The notes: a model not told the origin generated them from the letters alone. A stretch of DNA of 64,000 nt from an uncultured Flavobacteriaceae bacterium (GCA_947486785.1 CANKUU010000016.1:1-64000); one strand, 5' to 3'; shown: positions 22,106 through 31,879, numbered from the stretch's first letter. Program-made: numbers and translations.

Positions 22106-24953
22106 ACAACCCGAACAAGTCTTAGAAAACCAATTAGTTGCCCAACTGCAAAAATTGAAATACGAAAAAGTAATCATCAAAGATGAAAACGCTTTAACGG
22201 CTAACCTAAAAACGCAGTTAGAAAAGCATAATAATATTACGTTTTCAGACAAAGAATTTGAGCGTGTTTTAAACATATTGAGCAAAGGTTCTGTTTTTGA
22301 AAAAGCAAAAACACTACGTGCCAAACAACACATAGAACGAGATAATGGCGACAACCTATATTTTGAGTTTTTAAACACAGATTTTTGGTGTCAAAACCAG
22401 TTTCAAGTAACCCACCAAGTTACTATGGAAGGTAGTTATAAAAACCGCTATGATGTTACGTTGCTCATTAATGGTTTGCCATTGGTACAAATAGAATTAA
22501 AGCGTAGAGGTTTGGAAATGAAAGAAGCCTTTAACCAAATAAATCGTTATCAAAGGCATTCGTTTGGTGCAAAATCGGCTTTGTTTCAATATGTTCAAAT
22601 ATTCATTATTAGCAATGGTGTAAATACAAAGTATTATGCCAATAACAGAGACCAAGATTTTAAACAAACATTTTATTGGACAGACAAAGACAATAAACGT
22701 CAAACCAATATTTTAAATGGTTTTACGAGCGATTTTTTAGAGCCTTGTCATATTTCAAAAATGATAAGCAAGTACATTGTACTTAACGAAACGCATAAAA
22801 TATTAATGGTGCTTCGTCCGTATCAATTTTACGCAGTAGAAAATCTAGTAAACCAAGTAGAAAATTCAAACAACAACGCATACATTTGGCACACCACGGG
22901 TTCGGGTAAAACCTTAACTTCTTTTAAGGCAAGCCAGATTATTATGAATATGCCACAGGTTAAAAAAGTGGTATTCGTGGTAGATAGAAAAGATTTAGAT
23001 TACCAAACCACCAAAGAGTTTAATAGTTTTAGCAAAGGCAGTATTGACGGAACAGACAATACCAAAGCCTTAGTAAAACAATTTTCGGACGATACCAAAC
23101 TAATTGTAACTACCATTCAAAAACTAAATACAGCAATAAGCAAAGACAAGTATTTAGCCAAAATGGGTGCGAGTCGCACAGACAAATTAGTTTTCATTTT
23201 TGATGAGTGTCACCGTTCGCAGTTTGGGGAAACACATAATAGAATAAAAGCCTTCTTTGAAAATAGTCAGATGTTTGGTTTTACAGGAACACCTATTTTT
23301 AAGGATAATGCGGTAAAAAACGAATTAGGAAAACGAACAACCAAAGAACTATTTGGCGAGTGTTTGCACAAATACGTCATTACAGATGCCATAAAAGATG
23401 AAAACGTACTTAAATTTTCGGTAGAATATGTAGGTCGCTACAAACGTGCAGCATCGGCAACTGAAATAGATATTGAAGTAGAAGACATTGATACTAGAGA
23501 ATTAATGGATAGCGAAGCTCGTTTAGAAAAAATTACCGATTATATCATTGCCAATCACAAGGGAAAAACACGCCAAAAAGAATTTACAGGAATGTTTGCG
23601 GTAAGTGGTGTAAAAAACTTGATAAAGTATTACGATTTATTTCAAAAGAAAAAAGAAGAAGGCAAACACAATTTAAAAATTGCCACTATTTTTAGTTATG
23701 TAGCCAATGAAGAAGATGCAGATGCTAACGGATTTATTCCAGACGAAGTATCTGTGGTAGAAGAAGCACCTGCATTGTATGGGATGAATGCACATTCTAG
23801 AGATAAATTAGACCAATTTATTAGCGATTACAACACCATGTTTGGCACTAAGTTTTCTACCAAAGACAGCCAATCATTTTACAATTATTACAATGATATT
23901 TCTAAAAAAGTAAAAGAACGTAAAATTGATATTTTACTGGTAGTCAATATGTTTTTAACAGGTTTTGACAGTCCGCCATTAAATACTTTGTATGTAGATA
24001 AAAACTTAAAATACCACGGTTTAATACAAGCGTATTCAAGAACAAACAGAATACTTAACGAACAAAAATCACAAGGAAATATTGTTGTTTTTAGAAACTT
24101 AAAAAAAGCAACAGATGAAGCCATAACCTTGTTTAGCAATAAAGAAGCGATTGAAGAAATCATAATGGAACCTTATGTTGATTATGTTTCAAAATTCAAC
24201 AACTCTTTTATTGAACTCATAAAAATCACTCCAACTGTAAATAGTGTAAACGATTTAGTTAGTGAAGATGACGAATTGGCTTTTATCAAGGCTTTCCGTC
24301 AATTAATGCGTATTAAAAACATTCTAAATGCTTTTTCAGATTTTAAGTGGGAAGATTTAGCAATGAACGAGCAACTTTTTGAAGATTACAAAAGCAAGTA
24401 TTTGGACTTGTGGCAAAAAGTTAAAAGCGATACCGAAAAAGAAAAAGTTTCTATATTAGAAGATGTAGATTTTGAATTGGAGTTAATTCACCGAGACGAA
24501 ATCAATGTAAACTACATAATTCAGTTATTGATTAAATTAAAATCGGACACACAAAAAGATGCAACCAAAACAGAACAGGAAATCAATAACCTACTGAACA
24601 CAGAAGTTAACCTAAGAAGTAAACGAGAATTGATTCAGCAATTTATAGACGAGAATCTTCCAAAAATAGTGGATACAGACAATATTCCAGAAGCATTTGA
24701 AGTGTATTGGAATGAGGAACAAAAGAAAGCGTTTAAGAAACTAACAACAGAAGAAAATTTATCAGAAGAAAAAACACAAAAACTAATTGAAAACTATCTG
24801 TATGCAGAACGTGAACCTTTGAGAGATGAAGTGTTGGACTTGATAGAAGGCGAAAAACCAAGCGTATTAAAACGAAAGAAATTAGGAGATAAAATCCTCA
24901 AACAGATTGTCGAATTTGTAGATACATTTATAAACGGAATAATAGGAAACTAG
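22098..24953 (+). CDS. hsdR: Type I restriction-modification endonuclease, R subunit
   Basis: A 951-residue restriction and translocation subunit. The N-terminal PD-(D/E)xK nuclease has YDVTLLINGLPLVQIELKRR (D at about 118, E-x-K at about 134-136). The SF2 motor follows with Walker A TTGSGKT (about 266-272), FDECHRSQFG (about 368) and FTGTP (about 393), and the QAYSRTNR motif VI (about 649). A C-terminal helical domain binds HsdM. It is expected to cleave DNA after ATP-driven translocation. ATG 22098 overlaps the end of the RAYT gene by 8 bases. Intact, so the system looks functional. Confidence 0.95.
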   Translation: MSKQPEQVLENQLVAQLQKLKYEKVIIKDENALTANLKTQLEKHNNITFSDKEFERVLNILSKGSVFEKAKTLRAKQHIERDNGDNLYFEFLNTDFWCQNQFQVTHQVTMEGSYKNRYDVTLLINGLPLVQIELKRRGLEMKEAFNQINRYQRHSFGAKSALFQYVQIFIISNGVNTKYYANNRDQDFKQTFYWTDKDNKRQTNILNGFTSDFLEPCHISKMISKYIVLNETHKILMVLRPYQFYAVENLVNQVENSNNNAYIWHTTGSGKTLTSFKASQIIMNMPQVKKVVFVVDRKDLDYQTTKEFNSFSKGSIDGTDNTKALVKQFSDDTKLIVTTIQKLNTAISKDKYLAKMGASRTDKLVFIFDECHRSQFGETHNRIKAFFENSQMFGFTGTPIFKDNAVKNELGKRTTKELFGECLHKYVITDAIKDENVLKFSVEYVGRYKRAASATEIDIEVEDIDTRELMDSEARLEKITDYIIANHKGKTRQKEFTGMFAVSGVKNLIKYYDLFQKKKEEGKHNLKIATIFSYVANEEDADANGFIPDEVSVVEEAPALYGMNAHSRDKLDQFISDYNTMFGTKFSTKDSQSFYNYYNDISKKVKERKIDILLVVNMFLTGFDSPPLNTLYVDKNLKYHGLIQAYSRTNRILNEQKSQGNIVVFRNLKKATDEAITLFSNKEAIEEIIMEPYVDYVSKFNNSFIELIKITPTVNSVNDLVSEDDELAFIKAFRQLMRIKNILNAFSDFKWEDLAMNEQLFEDYKSKYLDLWQKVKSDTEKEKVSILEDVDFELELIHRDEINVNYIIQLLIKLKSDTQKDATKTEQEINNLLNTEVNLRSKRELIQQFIDENLPKIVDTDNIPEAFEVYWNEEQKKAFKKLTTEENLSEEKTQKLIENYLYAEREPLRDEVLDLIEGEKPSVLKRKKLGDKILKQIVEFVDTFINGIIGN

Positions 24954-25117
24954 CGGAATGTTGTCTTATAGCAATTATGTTGGAAGTAGTGTAACCAATT
25001 TTAGGTTTACTAAAATTAAAACTTAAAATAATAAAAAAGAAGAATTTTTGTATCACTTCATAAAGTCTACGCATTGCTTAAAAAAATAGCTTACTTTAAT
25101 TTGCAAAAAGAGAGGTT

Positions 25118-25993
25118 TTACTTTTTTGATTTAGTAAATCCGAAGCATAATTGTTTAAAAAAACTAGTTGGCATCATTTTGTCTCCCTCAAAACCTAAGG
25201 GTATTGTACCACTTTCTTCTGGAATATAGTTGGTTTTAAAAATATAGTCCCATAGGCTTAGGCTAATGCCAAAATTAACTCCCTTACGACCTTCGGGCAA
25301 TTTGTAAGCGTGGTGGTATAAATGCATTACCGGATTATTAAAAACATACTTAAGAGCGCCCCATGTAATTTTTATGTTTGCATGATTAAAATGGCCTATT
25401 GCAATAGCAACAAAATGCACAATATAAGCTTGTTCGGGTTCAAAACCACCTAAAATCATAATTCCGAATGTCTTTAGCGGTTTGTACAAGATATTTTCCA
25501 TCCAATGATAGCGTAAATGTGCTGCAAAGCCCATTTCTTTAACCGAATGGTGTACTTTATGAAATTTCCAAAGAAACTCATAGCGATGAAGAAGAATATG
25601 CGTAAACCATTGAACAAAATCTAGAACTACAAAGAAAATTAAAAGTTGAAGCCAATTAGAAAAAGTTGCCAAATCTATTATCGCTAGTGATTTTGATGAA
25701 ATACCTAATTCTAAAAAGAGCAATTTTAGAATATCATAAACCCCGCTAATTACAATAGAAAAGATGAAAAAATTAAAAAACATATAAAATGTATCTAACC
25801 AAAAATCTTTTCTGAAGACAGATTGATCTTTTCGCCACGGAAAAATTATTTCTAATCCCCACACAAAAAGCGACAAAAAAATTAGACCCCAAAAGTAGTT
25901 CGAATACCATGGCACTTCAAAAACTATAGATCTATAAGTCCAGTTTAAGCTTCCTAAAAAAGAATTTATAAAGACCTCAAGATATTTTTCCAT
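25118..25993 (-). CDS. Sterol desaturase / fatty acid hydroxylase family protein
   Basis: A 291-residue membrane di-iron enzyme with about four to five hydrophobic segments. Histidine clusters are visible: QWFTHILLHR, FHKVHHSVKEM, HLRYHWMEN, HFNHANI and MHLYHHAYKLP. These fit the family's HxxxH / HxxHH / HxxHH pattern. The substrate is unknown; family members hydroxylate or desaturate lipids and carotenoids with O2. It lies 13 bases beyond the cytochrome c gene on the same strand, suggesting co-transcription. A second, different family member is at 49.9 kb. Confidence 0.88.
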   Translation of the reverse strand: MEKYLEVFINSFLGSLNWTYRSIVFEVPWYSNYFWGLIFLSLFVWGLEIIFPWRKDQSVFRKDFWLDTFYMFFNFFIFSIVISGVYDILKLLFLELGISSKSLAIIDLATFSNWLQLLIFFVVLDFVQWFTHILLHRYEFLWKFHKVHHSVKEMGFAAHLRYHWMENILYKPLKTFGIMILGGFEPEQAYIVHFVAIAIGHFNHANIKITWGALKYVFNNPVMHLYHHAYKLPEGRKGVNFGISLSLWDYIFKTNYIPEESGTIPLGFEGDKMMPTSFFKQLCFGFTKSKK

Positions 25994-26006
25994 GACAATA
26001 GGGATA

Positions 26007-26459
26007 TTATTCTTTTAACTCATACCACTCTATGTTAGTCAAGATCTCTCTTCTACCCTTACTAACAGGGGGATAATTTTTAACTAAATAATTGACGATG
26101 ATTTCTTCATTCGCTCCTAAATCCCATAAATTTTGTGTTTTTTGCATCCAATCTATTGTAGAATGCCAACGTTCTTTATTCATTCTATTTTGAATAACTA
26201 GCTGTGCAGAATGGCATGCGGTACAATTCGTAATGGTTTCTTGCATACCTGGGGCTTCTATAAAACCAGTAGCTATATGAATACCATTTTTAATGTCATT
26301 AGTGCTTACAGCATCCTCTTCAAGCGCTTTAAGCTCTTCTTCTTGGTTTAAAAATAGATATACTCCTGCTAAGGACACCAATAAAATTAACGCGCCAATT
26401 ATTAATCTATTACGATAACGACGAGTATCGCTGTTTTTAGACTTTTTTATGTCTTTCAT
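26007..26459 (-). CDS. Membrane-anchored c-type cytochrome
   Basis: A 150-residue protein with an N-terminal membrane anchor (about residues 18-37) and a single heme-binding CTACH motif (C79-H83). Methionines near residue 93 (NRMNKERW) or 104 (DWMQKTQ) may provide the axial ligand. It lies downstream of the sulfite-oxidase-family enzyme and probably accepts its electrons, as SorB does for SorA in other bacteria. The 341-base gap between them means they may have separate promoters. Confidence 0.85.
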   Translation of the reverse strand: MKDIKKSKNSDTRRYRNRLIIGALILLVSLAGVYLFLNQEEELKALEEDAVSTNDIKNGIHIATGFIEAPGMQETITNCTACHSAQLVIQNRMNKERWHSTIDWMQKTQNLWDLGANEEIIVNYLVKNYPPVSKGRREILTNIEWYELKE

Positions 26460-26800
26460 AATCTATTCATTAAAATTTTAATAGTCCTTTTTATAACTTT
26501 CTATAAACAAAAATATGATTAGGAAAATACGATACAATTATGTTATTAAAATAATCTTGCCTACTTAGGTATGTGAAATTAAATCTACCGCTTCAAATAA
26601 CTAATATATGATGAAACTATTTTAAGTTGACTTAGCTCATCAAATTTATCTTGCACAATCACAATAAATACTCTTGTTTGCACTTTAAATTTGCGTATAA
26701 TTTTATTCAAAATTTTTACCGTAAAAAAACTAATAAAGCTAATTAAAAATTAGGATGATTCCTTTTTTAGCATTTTAAAATTTGTTGCATTAATCATTTG
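26460..26800. other. Intergenic stretch between cytochrome and molybdoenzyme genes
   Basis: 341 A+T-rich bases between two minus-strand genes. I see no open frame with coding character, RNA gene, strong terminator hairpin or clear promoter. Confidence 0.5.
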
Positions 26801-28024
26801 TTAGGCCTTAATTTTTACAGCTATTCTATGACATGCATTATTTAAATAACCTTTCGGATTCCAACCCGGTAAAAGCATTGGCTGTGCTTTTTCTTGAGAA
26901 TCTGTAGCTCTTGCCCATACTTCGTAATAGCCTTCTTTAGGGAAATTTATAGTAGCAGAAAAGTGCTGCCATGCCAATCTATTAACTGGTTTATCAAGGG
27001 TGCAATTTTTCCATGTAGCACCAAAGTTTATCGAATATTCCATTTTTGCAACTTCTAATTCACCAGCCCAAGTATGACCTCTAATAACTAATTTCTGCCC
27101 TTTCTTTAAAACTGCGCCCGACCTAGGATAAGTAATTAACGATTTCACAGGCATTGACTCAATAATGCACATATCTTCTGCTGCTATTTTTTGCCCAGGG
27201 GCAACAGGGTGGCATGGTACACGATAAGCCATACCAGTCATTTTTGCCCCATCATGTTCTTTATTACGAATACTTATGCGATTTATCCACTTGCCAGAAA
27301 CTGAAGCAGGCCAACCACCAGCTACCAAACGAAGAGGATAGCCATGAGCAAGGGGAATATCTTCGCCGTTCATTTGAAAAGCGATTAAAGTTTCATCTTG
27401 TAAAGCTTTGGCCATTGGTGCACCGCGTGATATGGGCTCCTTTTTAGGATTTCTACTCAAATGAAGGTCAGCCGCATGATAACCTATATATACTGCATCA
27501 CTTTTAACACCCACATCCTCTAAAATATCACGTAATCTGACTCCTGTCCATTTTGCGCAAGAAACAGCACCAACGGTCCATTGGTTACCTTTTGCAGGTG
27601 GGTCAAACTCACTACGCCCATTTCCACCGCATTCTAAGGTAAGTTGGTAGGTATAATTTTTAAATTTTGTTTTTAATTCATTTAAAGTATATGTTTTTTT
27701 TTGTTCTGCAGATTCTCCATCAATGGTCAAAGTCCATGTAGCAGCATCAATTTTTTGAGGTATAATTCCATTATTACGAATAAACATAAATTTATTAGGG
27801 GTAACTTTATCGTCTAATAAATGAGCCTTTGCCTCAATATTCCAAGGTTTATTATTTAAAACAGACATTCTACTGTCTAGAGAAAACAGTTTAAAAGGAT
27901 CGGGGTTTTCCAAGGCCAATGGTATATATCCCTTAGGTAGATTAGAACCAAAAACAAGTTCTGCTCCAATCACAGAGGACATTGCTGCCAAAGCAGTCTT
28001 TTCGATAAAAAAACGTCTTTTCAT
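26801..28024 (-). CDS. Sulfite oxidase-family molybdopterin enzyme (sulfite dehydrogenase-like)
   Basis: A 407-residue exported enzyme. The Tat-type leader begins MKRRFFIEKTALAAMSSVIG; I start here rather than 10 codons upstream (28054) because this places the arginine pair at the N-terminus. The Mo-ligating cysteine is C132 in LECGGNGR. SISEK-like GAPMAKALQDETLIAFQMNG, PLRLVAGGWPASVSGKWI and a C-terminal Mo-co dimerisation domain (YSINFGATW) follow. It probably oxidises sulfite or a related sulfur compound in the periplasm and passes electrons to the adjacent cytochrome c. A TAAATTTG box lies upstream at 28054-28061. Confidence 0.88.
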   Translation of the reverse strand: MKRRFFIEKTALAAMSSVIGAELVFGSNLPKGYIPLALENPDPFKLFSLDSRMSVLNNKPWNIEAKAHLLDDKVTPNKFMFIRNNGIIPQKIDAATWTLTIDGESAEQKKTYTLNELKTKFKNYTYQLTLECGGNGRSEFDPPAKGNQWTVGAVSCAKWTGVRLRDILEDVGVKSDAVYIGYHAADLHLSRNPKKEPISRGAPMAKALQDETLIAFQMNGEDIPLAHGYPLRLVAGGWPASVSGKWINRISIRNKEHDGAKMTGMAYRVPCHPVAPGQKIAAEDMCIIESMPVKSLITYPRSGAVLKKGQKLVIRGHTWAGELEVAKMEYSINFGATWKNCTLDKPVNRLAWQHFSATINFPKEGYYEVWARATDSQEKAQPMLLPGWNPKGYLNNACHRIAVKIKA

Positions 28025-28053
28025 ATGCTGTTTTGTTTTAGAAATAGTGAACA

Positions 28054-28061
28054 CAAATTTA
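28054..28061 (-). promoter_or_regulatory. Promoter -7 box for the sulfite oxidase-family gene
   Basis: On the minus strand the sequence is TAAATTTG, an exact TAnnTTTG match, 29 bases before the ATG at 28024. No well-placed TTTG -33 element is seen. Confidence 0.35.
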
Positions 28062-28125
28062 AGTTCATTATTGTTAAGTAACCTGTGTTACAAAAGCAAC
28101 AAATTTTAATTTTTACCTTTGCCTT

Positions 28126-28212
28126 ATGAAGTCAAAGATATTTAAACTTCTTTTGGTATGTCTTATCTGTTTAGCAATTGTTAGTGCAGTTATAACCATA
28201 ATAAATATTTAA
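28126..28212 (+). CDS. 28-residue membrane micropeptide
   Basis: ATG 28126 to TAA 28210-28212 encodes a short basic N-terminus (MKSKIFK) followed by a single hydrophobic helix (LLLVCLICLAIVSAVITII). It lies 11 bases before the DUF2892 gene on the same strand, so the two are probably co-transcribed. Small single-helix proteins of this form often bind larger membrane complexes. It could also be a leader peptide. Unrecognised. Confidence 0.45.
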   Translation: MKSKIFKLLLVCLICLAIVSAVITIINI

Positions 28213-28223
28213 AAAACGAAATT

Positions 28224-28433
28224 ATGAAAAAAAATATGGGCGGTACAGACCGCATTGTTAGACTTGTGGTAGCCGCAATTATTGGTGTTCTTTATTTCAC
28301 TAACGTGATAGAAGGCACTTTAGCATATATATTTATGACTCTTGCAGCAGTATTTGTTATAACAAGTTTTATTAGTTTTTGCCCTTTGTATAGCATCGTA
28401 GGCTTAAACACATGTAAGGTTAAAAACAATTAG
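28224..28433 (+). CDS. DUF2892-family membrane protein
   Basis: A 69-residue protein with the DUF2892 signature (MKKNMGGTDRIVRLVVAAII) and two hydrophobic helices, ending CPLYSIVGLNTC. DUF2892 domains are found alone or attached to rhodanese domains (YgaP) and are linked to sulfur metabolism or membrane stress. The proximity to the sulfite-oxidase-family gene, divergently placed, is consistent with a sulfur role but is not proof. Confidence 0.85.
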   Translation: MKKNMGGTDRIVRLVVAAIIGVLYFTNVIEGTLAYIFMTLAAVFVITSFISFCPLYSIVGLNTCKVKNN

Positions 28434-28634
28434 AATTATTTTTTGAGTTTAGTCTCATTCAATACGATTCTAAAAATATTTTAATTGCCGCTATTGCATA
28501 AAATTGTTCTTTAGTAAAGGGCTGTTTTACGTTTTATAGTGGCAATTAATTTTTTGGTAAAACTATAAAGTTTTCATCAAATTAGTTCAATGAATATTGC
28601 TTGCTTACCAATTGTAAAAAAAAATAGGAAACCT

Positions 28635-28916
28635 CTAATTATATTTTCTTTTAATAACATAGGTATATAACCACATAAGGGTAAAAGTCGGAATAAAGTC
28701 TAGTCCCGGAACTAATTCTTCAATAAAAGTAACTATACCGGCAGCTTTTCCTATTTTATCTTTGTACATGCGAGTCATAATCCAGCCCGCGAGCGGTGCC
28801 CATATCACATCTGAAAATTCTCCAATGTAAGGTAACGTAAAAGAGAGCATACCTATAGCATCAAAGAGCATACCTAAAAAAAGGTTTTTGTAGTTATATT
28901 TAATATCTTTTGACAT
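28635..28916 (-). CDS. Small conserved-looking membrane protein
   Basis: A 93-residue protein with hydrophobic segments at about residues 11-30, 36-47 and 72-88 and internal motifs SFTLPYIGEFSDVIWAPLAG and FIEELVPGLDFIPTFT. I cannot assign a family. Coding quality looks good and the ATG is clear. It is monocistronic. Function unknown. Confidence 0.6.
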   Translation of the reverse strand: MSKDIKYNYKNLFLGMLFDAIGMLSFTLPYIGEFSDVIWAPLAGWIMTRMYKDKIGKAAGIVTFIEELVPGLDFIPTFTLMWLYTYVIKRKYN

Positions 28917-29002
28917 AGGTGGATGTATCTATTTCTGGAGGGAAATGTTCAAATTTAGTGCCAAATAATGGTAAGACCATAATTAAAACTTTTCCTTTTA
29001 GT

Positions 29003-29040
29003 GCTAGCCCATTTTTACGTGTTTACCAAACTAGGCTAGC
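29003..29040. repeat. Inverted repeat between DUF2892 and folE
   Basis: GCTAGCC (29003-29009) and GGCTAGC (29034-29040) form a 7-bp stem with a 24-base loop. No T-tract follows, so I do not call it a terminator. It lies in a 265-base intergenic region upstream of the 28.6-kb gene and downstream of folE. Confidence 0.4.
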
Positions 29041-29181
29041 TCTTTAAGAGAAAGTTTAAAGCTTTAGTGGTAGGTAAGCATTTAGAACGTACTAATGGTA
29101 CTATTTTTATCTATTTTATCGAACAAACCAAGCTGTTTTCTATGGATTTTAATCAAAAAGTATAATCTTTAACACCCCTAT

Positions 29182-29781
29182 CTAAGAAAGATCTGAGCTA
29201 ATTAACTTTAAAAACTCGTTCCTTGTTTCTATTTTTTCAAATTGACCCCTAAAGCCAGAGGTTGTAGTTACCGAGTTTTGTTTTTGAACACCTCGCATCA
29301 TCATGCACATGTGCGAAGCTTCAATTACTACCGCAACACCTTTTGGTTGCAAAGTATCGTTAATACACTCTAAAATATCATGTGTTAAGCGCTCTTGCAC
29401 TTGCAATCGTCGAGCAAAAACATCAACAATACGTGGTAGTTTACTAAGACCAACGATATGACCATTAGGTATGTACGCAATGTGTGCCTTTCCAAAAAAT
29501 GGAAGCATATGATGTTCACACAACGAGTAGAGTTCAATTCCCTTAACAATAACCATATCGTCATAATCTTCCTTAAACATTGCACCTTTTAAAATATTTG
29601 CTGCATTTTGTTGGTAACCCTGAGTAAGAAATAACATAGCCTTTGCTGCTCGTTCGGGCGTCTTTAAAAGCCCCTCTCTATTGACATCTTCGCCTATTTC
29701 ATTAATTATTGAGGAATAGCGCTCTCTAACTTCATCTGTAATTTCTAGGTTGTATTCTTCAAGATTTCTATAGGAGTCCAT
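29182..29781 (-). CDS. folE: GTP cyclohydrolase I
   Basis: A 199-residue enzyme that opens GTP to dihydroneopterin triphosphate, the first step of folate (and queuosine precursor) synthesis. Zinc ligands are C88 and H91 in CEHHMLPF and C159 in [29 protein letters not shown] is the family signature. The length is typical for the bacterial enzyme. Monocistronic, divergent from lolD. Confidence 0.96.
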   Translation of the reverse strand: MDSYRNLEEYNLEITDEVRERYSSIINEIGEDVNREGLLKTPERAAKAMLFLTQGYQQNAANILKGAMFKEDYDDMVIVKGIELYSLCEHHMLPFFGKAHIAYIPNGHIVGLSKLPRIVDVFARRLQVQERLTHDILECINDTLQPKGVAVVIEASHMCMMMRGVQKQNSVTTTSGFRGQFEKIETRNEFLKLISSDLS

Positions 29782-30003
29782 AAGATGTATTATTGAATTT
29801 TTATTAAAAAATAGTGGTCAAATTTAACTATAAATTTGTTTTAAAAATAGTTAATGGATGATTAACTAAGCTATATATAAAAATCGTGGAAGTGTGATTC
29901 TTTTTAACAAATTACGCAGTCATTAAAATATAATCAGAATAGAAGTACTCTATTTTGCCATGTCCACCCTATTGTTTAATTTTCCGTTCTTTAAATTTCA
30001 ACT

Positions 30004-30663
30004 ATGATTGTTGCTGCTAATATTCAAAAATTTTATGGAAAGCTTCACGTTTTAAAAGGAGTTGATTTACATATAAAAAAGGGGGAAGTAGTTTCTATTG
30101 TAGGCGCTTCTGGGGCAGGTAAAACAACTTTACTTCAAATATTAGGCACCTTAGATGTACAATCAAAATCAAATGCTAGTAGCTTAAAATTAAACAATAT
30201 AGAAGTAACAACATTAACTGATGCTGCATTGGCCAAATTTAGAAATAAGCACATTGGTTTTATTTTTCAATTTCATCAACTGCTACCGGAGTTTACAGCT
30301 TTAGAGAATGTATGTATACCCGCATTTATAAAAAAAACACCTAAAAAGGAAGCTGAAAGTAGAGCTAAAGAATTACTCAGTTTTTTAGGACTTTCTCATA
30401 GATACAACCATAAACCAAGTGAATTATCTGGTGGTGAACAGCAGCGTGTTGCTGTTGCAAGAGCTTTAATTAACAACCCTTCTATTATTTTTGCTGATGA
30501 ACCAAGTGGAAATTTAGATTCTGAAAGTGCCGATAATCTTCATAAGCTATTTTTTGAATTAAGAGATAAATTTGGGCAAACCTTTGTTATTGTTACACAT
30601 AACGACCAGTTGGCTAATTTGGCTGATCGCAAACTAGTTATGGTTGATGGTAAAATACAGTAG
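30004..30663 (+). CDS. lolD: Lipoprotein-releasing ABC transporter ATP-binding protein
   Basis: A 219-residue ABC ATPase of the MacB/LolD group. Walker A is GASGAGKT (34-41), the signature is [15 protein letters not shown] (about 139-153), and Walker B is IIFADEPSG (about 160-168). It would energise the LolCDE machine that extracts lipoproteins from the inner membrane. The lolC/E-like permease gene is not adjacent, which is common in Flavobacteria. Another MacB-like role cannot be excluded. Confidence 0.85.
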   Translation: MIVAANIQKFYGKLHVLKGVDLHIKKGEVVSIVGASGAGKTTLLQILGTLDVQSKSNASSLKLNNIEVTTLTDAALAKFRNKHIGFIFQFHQLLPEFTALENVCIPAFIKKTPKKEAESRAKELLSFLGLSHRYNHKPSELSGGEQQRVAVARALINNPSIIFADEPSGNLDSESADNLHKLFFELRDKFGQTFVIVTHNDQLANLADRKLVMVDGKIQ

Positions 30664-31025
30664 TAACTACCGCGAATAGTATAGCTTATAAATCTTAGAT
30701 AATTCTTTAAAAAATATATTTTAGACTTCTAAAATTGCATCTAAATATCAAAGATATCGATAAGAATATGGTTTCAAATATTGTTTAAACTAAACTTTCT
30801 TTTAGGGTTTTTAGCCTAAAAAAATGAAATAATTAGAGATCTGTTATAATCCGAAAAGTAGTATCAAAAATTTGCTGCTTTTTGCATGCTTGCCTTTTTC
30901 CATTTTTAGTAGCTCGTCAAGTTTTTATTGGGCTTTATTTGAGTTTATTTAGGTAAGCTACTATTCATTAATTTTATACTCATAAGTCCAATAATTATTT
31001 TGTACTTTTTTAACCTTGAATAAGA
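30664..31025. other. Intergenic stretch after lolD
   Basis: 362 A+T-rich bases between two plus-strand genes. A weak hairpin TTTTAGG (30800-30806) / CCTAAAA (30815-30821) with an A/T tail could terminate lolD transcription. I see no gene or RNA. Confidence 0.4.
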
Positions 31026-31790
31026 ATGACTAGAAATGAACTTAAAGAATTTCTCGATAGTAAAGTGGAGCAGTATAATCGACCTGAATTTTTAGATAGC
31101 GATCCAATTCAGATTCCACATCGTTTTACCAAAAAAGAAGATATTGAAATTAGTGCATTTTTAACCGCCACAATCGCCTGGGGAAACCGAAAAAGTATTA
31201 TCAAAAATGCTACTCAATTGATGGCATTGCTAGATGAAGCCCCTTATGATTTTATTCTTAATCATCAACAAACCGATTTAGAGAAGCTTTCTGTATTTGT
31301 GCATCGTACCTTTAATAGTATTGATTTAAATTTCTTTATTCGAAGCCTTAAAAATATTTATATTAATCACAACGGATTAGAAAATGTCTTTTTAGAGCAT
31401 ATCATATCAGAGCAATTGCAACCTGCTATTTCAGGTTTTAAAAGAACATTTTTTGAAATTCCACACCCTGCAAGAACAACCAAGCATGTTAGTGACCCTG
31501 ACAAAGGTTCTGCCGCAAAACGAATTAATATGTTTTTGAGATGGATGGTTAGAGACGCATCAACTGGTGTTGATTTTGGAATATGGAATTCTATTAGTCC
31601 CGCTATACTTTCGTGCCCTTTAGATGTGCATTCAGGAAAAGTAGCTCGAAAACTGCAATTACTAAATCGAAAACAAAATGATGCCAAAGCCTTGGTTGAA
31701 TTAGATTTTAACCTTAGAGCATTAGATGCAAAAGACCCTGTAAAGTACGACTTTGCTCTTTTTGGCTTAGGTGTTTTCGAAAATTTTTAA
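31026..31790 (+). CDS. TIGR02757 (DUF2400) family protein
   Basis: A 254-residue protein of a conserved family of unknown function (DPIQIPHRFTKKEDIEISAF; ATIAWGNRKSI; FLRWMVRDASTGVDFGIW; CPLDVHSGKVARKL). The helical architecture and the late conserved segment suggest relation to the HhH-type DNA-repair glycosylases, but no lysine/aspartate catalytic pair is clear to me. Monocistronic with a terminator 69 bases downstream. Confidence 0.87.
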   Translation: MTRNELKEFLDSKVEQYNRPEFLDSDPIQIPHRFTKKEDIEISAFLTATIAWGNRKSIIKNATQLMALLDEAPYDFILNHQQTDLEKLSVFVHRTFNSIDLNFFIRSLKNIYINHNGLENVFLEHIISEQLQPAISGFKRTFFEIPHPARTTKHVSDPDKGSAAKRINMFLRWMVRDASTGVDFGIWNSISPAILSCPLDVHSGKVARKLQLLNRKQNDAKALVELDFNLRALDAKDPVKYDFALFGLGVFENF

Positions 31791-31858
31791 TTAAACTGCA
31801 ATTAGCAGTTATTTATGAAAGACTCTTTTAAATAGCATCAAGAGCAACTTTCAAAAAT

Positions 31859-31879
31859 ATGGTATTGATACCATTTTTT
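31859..31879 (+). terminator. Intrinsic terminator after the TIGR02757 gene
   Basis: A 7-bp stem ATGGTAT (31859-31865) / ATACCAT (31868-31874) with a 2-base gap (tg), then five or more T. The loop must open a base pair or two to form. It sits 69 bases after the stop codon. Confidence 0.6.
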
